From: CAUZEO01 sp963578625
Lineage (GTDB): Bacteria; Verrucomicrobiota; Kiritimatiellia; SLOV01
Direction: 5' to 3'
DNA: 11,417 nt
Assembly (NCBI GenBank): GCA_963578625.1
Contig: CAUZEO010000161.1
Location: 1-11,417 of the forward strand
Shown here: positions 1 to 7,300 of the stretch, in pieces
How the letters are laid out: the number at the start of each line of letters is the position of its first letter
Numbering within the stretch: the stretch's first letter is position 1
Program-made: the position numbers and the translations under genes
The notes under the pieces: model-generated
What the model was told of the DNA's origin: nothing
Databases searched by the model: none
The model's input: the letters and a program-made list of their open reading frames with translations, nothing else

Positions 1-479
1 GTCAGTGCGCTGAGTCGTTCCGACTCCAAGGTGCTCGCCTGGTCCTCACGGTCCCGTGTTACGTCCCGCAGAATCAGTACCGCGCCTTCTTCATCCGCGT
101 CCTCAGCCGACAGAGGCACCAGGTAGAAATTAAGGAAGCGGTGGCGGGGATGTGTGATTTCGATTTCGCGGTTCACGAGTCTCGACCACTCCTTCTCGTC
201 GAGTTCCATGATTTGGTCCCAGTCCACATCGCTGAGGTAAGACTCGATGGACAGGCCTTCAGCGTCTTCCGGGCGAAATCCCAACAGCGAACCGGCGGAT
301 CGGTTTGCGTACAGAATGGTCCCTTTTGCGCTCAGAACGACGATCCCCTCCTGAATTGCGTTGAAGATGGTCTCCATCAACCCCTTCTCACGCGCAAGGC
401 GGAGGAAGTGGGTCTGCAATCGGCCCGGATCGATTCGATCGAGCCTATCGATCAGCTTGTCAAGAAACCCTGATTTCAT
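1..479 (-). CDS. PAS-domain protein, probable sensor histidine kinase, N-terminal part
   Basis: The reading frame opens at ATG 479 on the minus strand and stays open to the window edge, giving 159 residues; the C-terminal part lies outside. It begins MKSGFLDKLIDRLDRIDPGR, a soluble helical start without a signal peptide or membrane segment. Residues about 35-140 form a PAS fold: a METIFNAIQEGIVVLS helix and strand, TILYANRSAGSLLGF, and a closing strand AVLILRDVTRDRE, the usual PAS ending before a coiled linker. The last visible residues, LESERLSAL, match the linker just before the HAVAHEIGNP-type H-box of HisKA histidine kinases, so a cytoplasmic sensor kinase is the best guess. The H-box itself is not in the window, so a GGDEF or other PAS-linked output cannot be excluded. 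The gene is divergent from the HNH gene, across 147 bases. Confidence 0.8.
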   Translation of the reverse strand, partial: MKSGFLDKLIDRLDRIDPGRLQTHFLRLAREKGLMETIFNAIQEGIVVLSAKGTILYANRSAGSLLGFRPEDAEGLSIESYLSDVDWDQIMELDEKEWSRLVNREIEITHPRHRFLNFYLVPLSAEDADEEGAVLILRDVTRDREDQASTLESERLSAL

Positions 480-589
480 GGATGCGGCTCACTGGGGATC
501 GCTTCATCCTGTTCGTAAACTTTGTGCCGCGTTTTGTCGAGTTTCTCATCAGCGAGATCTTTTGGTCCGTGCAAAGAACCGGCAAGAGG

Positions 590-618
590 TTGCCTACCGT
601 ATCTGCTTGTGATAGGCT
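590..618 (+). promoter_or_regulatory. Candidate promoter of the HNH gene
   Basis: TTGCCT (590-595) and TAGGCT (613-618) are separated by 17 bases, and a TG one base before the -10 gives an extended -10 (TGaTAGGCT). Each hexamer is only a partial match to the sigma-70 consensus. Transcription would begin around 624-627, at or next to the ATG at 627, so the message would have almost no leader. No good Shine-Dalgarno sequence is seen before 627, which fits. Confidence 0.3.
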
Positions 619-626
619 AAATCGAT

Positions 627-1274
627 ATGATTGGCGCCGCCCGCAAGACCCACGGCACGGTTCATCGAAATGGGGTCTCGCTGAACCAACCCGTGCTCGT
701 CCTAAACCGGTTGTGGCAGGCGGTCAACGTCTGCACCGTCCGGCGCGCAGTTTCTCTCCTTTGCTGTGGTCACGCGCAGGTCGTTGATGAAAACGAGGGC
801 GACTTTGCCACCTACGGGTTTTCGGACTGGTGTTCCGTGCCGGTTCGGAACGGCGACCCGATGATTCATTCCGTTTCCATATCGGTGCGGTGCCCGGCAA
901 TCATTGTGCTGACCGTTTTCGACCGGTTACCGATGAAAGAAGTCAGATTTTCGCGAACGCACGTTTTCGCGCGCGACCATCATATGTGCCAGTACTGCCG
1001 GAAGCGGCAGGATCGGAAAAACCTGACGATCGATCACGTTGTGCCGCGGCACCGAAACGGAAAGACCGTGTGGACGAACGTAGTTTGCTGCTGCGTCGAT
1101 TGCAACCGGGTCAAGGGAAACCGTACCCCTGAAGAAGCCGGGATGCGATTGATGACAGAGCCGCGAAAACCGCGTTGGCAGCCGTTCCTCGAGATCCAGT
1201 TCACCAAGTCCTACGATGACCGGTGGCATCACTTCCTCGACGTCTCGTCGTGGAAAGTGGAAATGGGCGCGTAA
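627..1274 (+). CDS. HNH endonuclease-family protein
   Basis: A 215-residue protein with a C-terminal HNH nuclease domain. The N-terminal stretch VLVLNRLWQAVNVCTVRRA (residues about 23-41) is the region that commonly precedes the HNH domain in this bacterial family. The core has a CxxC pair at C121/C124 (MCQYCRKRQ), the metal-site D136-H137 in LTIDHVVPRHRNG, the W149-x-N151 position, and the second pair C156/C159 followed by N160 and K163 (CVDCNRVKGNRTPEEA). The two CxxC pairs should bind structural zinc, while H137 and N160 belong to the beta-beta-alpha-metal active site. All key residues are present. No neighbouring methyltransferase, phage or integrase gene gives a specific role, so a housekeeping DNA nuclease or a stand-alone defence nuclease are both possible. 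The ATG at 627 includes about 22 residues before the conserved start; there is no strong ribosome binding site, so a GTG start near 693 is an alternative. Confidence 0.88.
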   Translation: MIGAARKTHGTVHRNGVSLNQPVLVLNRLWQAVNVCTVRRAVSLLCCGHAQVVDENEGDFATYGFSDWCSVPVRNGDPMIHSVSISVRCPAIIVLTVFDRLPMKEVRFSRTHVFARDHHMCQYCRKRQDRKNLTIDHVVPRHRNGKTVWTNVVCCCVDCNRVKGNRTPEEAGMRLMTEPRKPRWQPFLEIQFTKSYDDRWHHFLDVSSWKVEMGA

Positions 1275-1495
1275 ATCAGACGTTACACCTACCCGCGGGC
1301 AGAGGCATACGCGGTCGGTCGGCCTTCCTTGACCAACTGGATCCGCTCGTCAGGGTCTACCGGAAATTGGATTTGGCATCCCCGGCGATCGGGGGGAAGA
1401 TTTATGCCGACCGGTCGCTCTCGAAGTTATTGAAAGACGATTGGCCGCGAACGATTGATGAGCTGGAGGGAATGGAAAATGAAGCCGAAGCCTGA
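1223..1495 (+). CDS. Doubtful short reading frame after the HNH gene
   Basis: A 90-residue frame from GTG 1223 overlaps the end of the HNH gene by 52 bases. The first third, encoded in the overlap and just after, is arginine-rich and looks like out-of-frame translation. The last 55 residues (LDQLDPLVRVYRKLDL... to DELEGMENEAEA) have the balanced composition and acidic end of a real small protein. No ATG lies in that better part; the only starts there are TTG codons near 1363-1371. I do not recognise the family. It may be a small gene with an unusual start, the remnant of a longer gene that lost its 5' end, or chance. It is the only candidate occupying the gap between the HNH stop and the convergent oxidoreductase. 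Confidence 0.25.
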   Translation: MASLPRRLVVESGNGRVNQTLHLPAGRGIRGRSAFLDQLDPLVRVYRKLDLASPAIGGKIYADRSLSKLLKDDWPRTIDELEGMENEAEA

Positions 1496-1519
1496 TCGGA
1501 AAGGCATTTCTGATATGAG

Positions 1520-3134
1520 CTATCCTCCGTCATCGTGCTCGCTTGCGATCACTGCCATCGCGGCATTTCTGCCGTTCACACCGATCACGCTTCCTCCGGG
1601 ATGGGTCCCGGCGCCGCAAAGATAAAAACCGTTCATGGGCGTGCGGCAGGTCAGCCGCCGGTCCCACATGTAGGCGGGAAGGCACTCGCCCTGGAAGATG
1701 TGGCCTCCATGAAGCCCGACTTTCTGCTCGATGTCGGGCGGGCCTTGTACTTGCATATCGATGACAGCGCCGGGCACGTTGCTGCAAAATTTGGCCAGGG
1801 TGGAGAGGATCAACCGGCGCACGTCAGCACGCATTTCGTCCCACGATGCATTGCGGAATGCGTAGGGGACATATTGTGCAAATACGCTCACGACATGTTT
1901 TCCTTTCGGCGCGATGGTGTCGTCGGCCGCGGTTTGGAAATAGAGTTCCGTCCAGAGTTCTTTCGGTAGGTTACCATCGGATGCGTCGTCGAATGCGGTT
2001 CGCCATGCCGCCTTGGAGAGGGGCGTGTTCACCTGGCCGTAGTGGTGGGGTTGTCGGACGCCGGGTCGTGCTCGAAAATCAGGGAGTTCCGACATGAGAA
2101 GATTTGCCTTTACCGTGCATCCCTCCATGGGAATCGACTCCACCTGCTCTTTCCAGCCGGCATCCACCTCGGCGTCGAGCAGGCGGAGGCTGGTCTGGGG
2201 GTCAGCGTTCGAGATCACCGCCGGCGCTCGGATGAACTCGCCCCCCTCCAGTTCCATCCCCCGCCCGGGCAGGATGCGCGCGACCGGCACGCCGGCCGCG
2301 ACCATCGCGCCCGCCTCGCGCGCAATATCGCAGAGAAGAAAGGAAACCATCCCGATACCCCCGGTCACGTAGCCCCAGGCACCGGCATTTCCTGACATCC
2401 TGCCGGATGAGTGATGGAAGTGGATGGAAGCGGTGCCCGGGTCGAAAGGGGATGCGTTGGTTCCGATCACGCCCTGGCCAAGCAGCGCGGTTTGCAGCCG
2501 TTCGGAGCCCAGGAAATGTTCCAGAAAGTCGGCCATGGACCATTCGAAGAGAAGGCTCCGGGCTTCCGGATCACCGTGGAGCCGCCGCTCGATTTCCTCC
2601 CGTGTGGGCTCCGGATTCAGCCAGAGATCATCCTGATTGGGGGGACGAAGGGCATCCCGGGTTCTACCGATGACGCGAGACATCGCCCGCCATCCGGCCA
2701 CGTCGCCGGAGGCGAATCTCTGGATTTCAGTCTCGCACCGGGAGGAATCCTCCCAGAGTTGTATCGCATCCCCATCCTCAAAGGGGACAAACAGGCCGGC
2801 CTCGGCGGCTGTCCATTCGAATCCGCGCTCGATGAGTCCAAGTTCCGAAACCACAACCGGATGGAGAAGCCCGCACAAGTAGGCGCAGGGCGAGACGCGG
2901 CCGCCTGGCCAGGGTTCTTCGAGCGTACAGGCGCCTCCGATCCGTTCGCTCGACTCCAGCACGATAACGTCACGGCCCGCGCGCGCCAGGTTAGGTCGCG
3001 CACGCCAGCCCGTTGTGGCCGGCGCCGACGATCACGGCGTCCCAGTCCCGGGCCGCGAGCTTCCGTACGGGCTCCGGCAGCCCAATCCGGCCCAGCAAGT
3101 CAGCGGCTCGCACAGGGTTTGCGTCGTCTCTCAA
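1520..3134 (-). pseudogene. Phytoene-desaturase/PYROXD2-like FAD oxidoreductase, frameshifted
   Basis: From TTG 3134 (or GTG 3113) the frame encodes an N-terminal dinucleotide-binding motif, DAVIVGAGHNGLACAT, with GxGxxG at residues 37-42, and then hits TAA at 2993-2991. If one A is removed there (plus-strand T2991 or T2992) the sequence reads ...ACATYLARAGRDVIVLESSERIGG, the expected continuation with the acidic residue at the end of the second strand, and stays open to TAG at 1520. The repaired protein has about 537 residues, normal for the family. Without the repair only a 480-residue frame from GTG 2962 remains, lacking the FAD phosphate-binding loop. The C-terminal FAD motif GFYLCGAGTHPGGSVIG is intact. 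The family covers FAD/NAD(P)-dependent oxidoreductases acting on lipid-like or isoprenoid substrates; the substrate here is unknown. Apart from the one base the gene looks undecayed, so a sequencing error or a very recent mutation are both likely. Confidence 0.85.
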
Positions 3135-3153
3135 AACTTCATGTCCAATTCAC

Positions 3154-3181
3154 TTCATTTTCCCGGGCGGAATTGTATAAT
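3154..3181 (+). promoter_or_regulatory. Candidate promoter of the lipoprotein-cupin-uvrA-yqgE operon
   Basis: A perfect TATAAT lies at 3176-3181 in an AT-rich pocket between divergent genes. The best -35 at an acceptable distance is TTCATT (3154-3159, 16-base spacer), a weak match. Transcription would start near 3188 and leave a leader of about 60 bases before ATG 3249. The same region would have to hold the promoter of the minus-strand oxidoreductase; no clear minus-strand hexamer pair was found. Confidence 0.45.
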
Positions 3182-3234
3182 ATGGGTGGAAGGTCAGGCG
3201 AATCGTAACCCTCACAATTGCCCGGCACAGATGG

Positions 3235-3242
3235 AAAGAGGA
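3235..3242 (+). promoter_or_regulatory. Ribosome binding site of the lipoprotein gene
   Basis: AAAGAGGA lies 6 bases before ATG 3249 and selects that start over the in-frame ATG at 3231, which overlaps the site and has no comparable purine run before it. Confidence 0.6.
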
Positions 3243-3248
3243 TTCTCC

Positions 3249-3815
3249 ATGCGGATTTTACAACTCGTTTACGTGACTACGGCGCTTTCGCTGTGCGCTT
3301 CCTGCGCGAGCATGAAGGTGACGACACATCACAATCCGGGGGTCGACTTCAAGAACCTCACGAGATATGCGTGGCAGAAAGGTCATCAGACCCACAAAGC
3401 GGATCTGCGGATCGAAAGCGCCGTGCTGGAAGACAGGGTGATGACTGCCGTGGACGATGCTCTGGCGAAAAAGGGGTTCCGGCAGGTCGAAAAGGAGTCC
3501 GCAGACTTTCTGGCGCTATACAACGCAGACTTCGAGACCCGGGTGGACGTGAAGGTGATCGGCGTAGACAATATCGATCTGGCAGAGGACGGGTATTTCG
3601 AGGGTGGCTGGTCGATCGACCCGGAAGAGGTGGAACGGGTCTACGATGAAGGCACGCTGGTCGTTGATTTTATCCATCCCGACACCCACGTGCCCCTATG
3701 GACCGGTACCGTGCGCGCGGAAATCAATGTTCGCGCCAGCAGGGAGAAGAAGGACAAGAAGATTACCCGGGCAATTCAACGCGTGATGTCTCGATTTCCT
3801 CCCACACCGATCTGA
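3249..3815 (+). CDS. DUF4136-domain lipoprotein
   Basis: A 188-residue protein with a lipoprotein-type signal: a short basic start (MRIL), a hydrophobic stretch to residue 15, then C16-A-S-C19. C19 is the likely lipidation site, though a cysteine at the -3 position is unusual and C16 is an alternative. The rest matches DUF4136: DFKNLTRYAW near residues 33-42, a helix LEDRVMTAVDDALAKKGFRQV, SADFLALYNADF, the central EGTLVVDFIHP strand (134-143), VPLWTGTVRAE, and a closing IQRVMSRFPP. The function of this family is not established; members are periplasmic or outer-membrane-attached and are often found beside envelope genes. It is the first gene of the probable operon and ends 6 bases before the cupin start. 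The start was chosen for its ribosome binding site and because it puts the signal peptide at the N-terminus. Confidence 0.88.
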   Translation: MRILQLVYVTTALSLCASCASMKVTTHHNPGVDFKNLTRYAWQKGHQTHKADLRIESAVLEDRVMTAVDDALAKKGFRQVEKESADFLALYNADFETRVDVKVIGVDNIDLAEDGYFEGGWSIDPEEVERVYDEGTLVVDFIHPDTHVPLWTGTVRAEINVRASREKKDKKITRAIQRVMSRFPPTPI

Positions 3816-3821
3816 GCGCGA

Positions 3822-4304
3822 ATGGAAACGGTTACTCCTCCAGACGTCCGTGCAGAATTGCTGACCGACAACGGCCGGATTCCAAATCACCCCGAGTTTC
3901 CGGTTTTGATTTACCGCAAGTCGATTCGAGGAATGTCCCGCGGCGCCGCGAAGCTGGTCGAGCGGACTTTCAGCACGAACTGGTGGTTTTATGCGTGGCG
4001 GAGCGGGGTGTACGACGGCGAGGCGTCGATTCAGCTCGGCGGTGAGCCGGGAATCAAAGTCGACGTTTCGCCGGGCGACGTTCTGATCATTCCCGCCGGC
4101 GTGGGTCACAGAAATCTCGGCAGCACCGATGACTTCGCCGTGGTCGGCGCTTATCCGCGCGGTCAGCGATGGGATTTGTGCTACGGCGAAGAGGCCGAGC
4201 GTATCGGAATCGTCGATCGTATTGCCCGCGTTCCTTACTCTGAAACCGATCCGGTTTATGGCGAAGAAGGTCCGCTGAAGACGTATTGGAAGATGGATTG
4301 CTGA
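3822..4304 (+). CDS. YjlB-like cupin protein, apparently lacking cupin motif 1
   Basis: A 160-residue protein whose start (NGRIPNHPEFPVLIYRKSI, residues 17-35) and second half (EASIQLGGEPG, then GDVLIIPAGVGHRNL at 85-99, VVGAYPRG at 107-114) resemble the YjlB family of single-domain cupins. Cupin motif 2, with P91, G93 and H96, is intact. From memory of the family, between the WRSGVYD and GEASIQLGG segments there should be about 17 residues carrying the motif-1 metal ligands (an HxH and a glutamate, in a context like HYHSxxHEVL). Here the two segments are joined directly near residue 65 (about base 4014), in frame. If so, the usual metal site cannot form and the protein may be inactive or structural only. 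The family's reaction is unknown. The start is probably translationally coupled to the lipoprotein gene; only a weak GAGCG precedes it. Confidence 0.82.
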   Translation: METVTPPDVRAELLTDNGRIPNHPEFPVLIYRKSIRGMSRGAAKLVERTFSTNWWFYAWRSGVYDGEASIQLGGEPGIKVDVSPGDVLIIPAGVGHRNLGSTDDFAVVGAYPRGQRWDLCYGEEAERIGIVDRIARVPYSETDPVYGEEGPLKTYWKMDC

Positions 4305-4308
4305 AGGA
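4303..4308 (+). promoter_or_regulatory. Ribosome binding site setting the TTG start of uvrA
   Basis: GAAGGA overlaps the cupin stop codon (4302-4304) and lies 6 bases before TTG 4315. It supports the TTG start, which places the UvrA N-terminus exactly where the family begins. Confidence 0.65.
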
Positions 4309-4314
4309 CTGAAT

Positions 4315-7300
4315 TTGCCCAGGGAGCATATTGTTGTCGAGGGAGCCCGTCAGAACAATCTGAAGGAGCTCAATCTGAAGTTGCCTCTCCACGAGCTGAT
4401 CGTGGTGACGGGTGTCAGCGGCTCAGGAAAATCTTCCCTCGCATTCGACACCATTTACGCCGAGGGCCAGCGGCGGTATGTCGAGACCTTTTCGCCCTAC
4501 GCACGGCAGTTCCTCGACCGGATGGATAAGCCCCAGGCCGACCGAATCGACGGAATCCCTCCTGCGATCGCAATCGATCAAACCAACCCGGTGCGAACGT
4601 CCCGCTCTACCGTCGGTACCATGACGGAGCTGAACGACCACTTGAAGCTGTTGTTTGCACGGTGTGCGCAACTCTATTGCAAAGGCTGCGGCGCCCTGGT
4701 CCGTCGCGATACGCCCGATACAATTTCCCGCGCGATTGCCCGCCCGCCGAGTGAGAGAAAGAAGCGCGGGACCTCCCTGGGGCTGATTACGTTTCCGGTT
4801 CGGGTTCCGGAAAACTTTTCGGAGAAGGAGGTTCGGGAACTTCTGAACAAGCAGGGATACACACGCATACACCGGAAGCAGGGCCGATTGCTCGAGGTGA
4901 TCCAGGACCGCACCGAGCTCGAACCGGGCCGGCGCGCCCGACTCGTCGAGAGCCTGGAGGCCGCGTTAAGGCACGGCCAGGGCCACGTCACCGTGTACGA
5001 ACTCAACACGGAGCGAGAGGCGCATTCGCCGCGCAAATTCTCTTCCTCGCTGCATTGTCCAGCCTGCGATATTTACTACGCCGATCCGATTCCCAGTCAC
5101 TTTTCGTTCAATTCGCCGGTCGGCGCCTGCGACGCATGCCGGGGTTTCGGACGAACCATGGGCATCGACTACGGGCTGGTGGTTCCGGATGTTACGCTGA
5201 GCATTGCAGACGGGGCGATCAGGCCGTGGCAAACCGGCACCTACCGGGAGTGCCTGGGCGACCTGAAGCGACACGCGAAGTTGAATGGGGTTCCGATCGA
5301 TGTTCCCTGGAAACGACTGGCCGCCAAGCAGCGTAAATGGGTACTCGAAGGGGAAGGCCCCGAATCGGAAGGGCGCTGGTGCGGCGTGAAGCGATTTTTC
5401 GAGTACCTCGAAACGAAGAGCTACAAGATGCATGTGCGGGTTCTGCTGTCAAAGTACCGATCCTATGACGTATGCACCGCATGTGCCGGCGCCCGCTTGA
5501 AACAGGAATCACTCTTGTGGAGGGCCGGCGCCCGCAAAAACGCAGACAAGGTGTTGCCATCCGCCTCCCGGTTTCATCCCGAGGGCGTGTCGATGAGTAC
5601 CGAGACGCTGCGCGCGTTGCCGGGCCTGACGATTCACGACGTCGTGTCGCTTCCGATTTCATCCTGCCGGACCTTCATGGAGGACTTGCAGTTGCCCGGC
5701 GCGCTGGACGAGGCCTCGGAGCTTCTCCTCACGGAGATCCGGTCTCGCCTGCGATACCTGGTGGACGTCGGGGTAGGGTACTTGACCCTCGACCGCCAGT
5801 CCCGGACGCTGAGCGGCGGTGAAGTTCAGCGCATCAATCTAACCACCGCCCTGGGCACATCACTCGTCAACTCCCTCTTCGTCCTGGATGAACCGAGCAT
5901 CGGGCTGCACTCGCGGGACATGGGCCGGGTTGTCGACGTGCTGCACAAGCTCCGTGACGCCGGGAACTCTCTTCTGGTTGTGGAGCACGACCCGCAGGTC
6001 ATGATGTCGGCGGACCGGATCCTCGATTTGGGTCCCGGTCCCGGTGAACGGGGGGGGCACCGCGTATTTTTCGGCACCCCGCGGGAATTGCTGAAGTCAA
6101 AGCGGTCGCTGACTGCCTCCTACCTTCGCGGTGACCGCCAGGTCACGAACACATCGAAGTCGACACGTGAAACGACGAAGGAAACGTGGATCGAGATTCT
6201 TGGCGCCGAGCAACATAACCTCAAGGGGATCGACGTCAAAATTCCCCTGAACCGGCTGGTGTGCGTGACCGGGGTCAGCGGTTCCGGAAAGTCCACGCTT
6301 ATTCAGAACATCTGCTACCGTGGATTGCGAAAACTGAAGCAAAACCCGACGGACCCGCCGGGGCGGCACCGCGCGATTCGCGGCCACGAGCGCGTTGAGG
6401 ATGTCGTGATGGTGGACCAATCGCCAATAGGGAAGTCGGCCCGCTCGAATCCCGCCAGCTACGTAGGTGCACTGACATCGATCCGAAAAATATTCGCGAC
6501 ACAACCGCTGGCGAAACAACGCGGCTATCGCGACAGCACGTTCAGCTTCAATTCCGGCATGCGGTGCCCGGCGTGCGGCGGAAACGGGTTCGAACATGTT
6601 GAAATGCAGTTTCTAAGTGACGTCTACATTCGATGCGCGGACTGCGACGGTTCAAGGTTTCGCACCGAGGTACTCGATGTGCGGGTTTACCCTGCGGAAA
6701 ACCGGGAGACTTCGGCGGGCGCGGGAGGGCGATCGATTGCGGATGTGCTCGACATGACCGTCGCTGAGGCGGCACCTTTTTTCGCACGTGACCGGGCAGT
6801 GCAGACCGCACTGCAGCCACTCCAGGCGGTGGGGCTGGGTTATCTGAAGCTGGGTCAGCCGGTACCCACGCTGAGCGGGGGCGAAGCGCAGCGACTGAAG
6901 CTGGCGGGCCACCTTGCGAAGGCGGCCAAAAAGCGCAGTGAATTGACTTGCGTACTTTTTCTCTTTGATGAACCGACCACCGGCCTTCATTTCGACGACG
7001 TAGCGGTGTTGTTGGCTGCGTTTCGCGAGCTGTTGTCGAAAGGGCATTCGATCGTTGTGATTGAACATCACCTGGATGTCATTCGGGCGGCGGACTGGGT
7101 GATAGATCTAGGACCTGAAGGAGGTGAGGAAGGGGGGTACGTCGTCTGCGAGGGCCCGCCGGAAAAGATCCGGAAGCACCGGACAAGCCATACCGCGCGC
7201 GCCTTGCGGCTGGAAAAGGCCGACAACAGAGTCCCGGCCGCGGCACGTCCTCGGAGAAAGCAGGGCGGAGGAGCCAACGGTTCAGGAACCGGCGCGATTT

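Noticed and set aside
480..626. Search for an RNA gene or riboswitch in the divergent 147-base gap.
   Set aside because: No cloverleaf, conserved core or strong stem was seen; only the weak promoter already listed.
1490..1505. Possible hairpin GCCT...AGGC between the doubtful frame and the oxidoreductase stop.
   Set aside because: The stem has only four pairs and no T-run follows; expected by chance.
2411..3208. Long open frames on the plus strand opposite the oxidoreductase (also 1535-1969).
   Set aside because: They are rich in R, P and G with no domain pattern, and lie antisense to a clearly recognisable protein.
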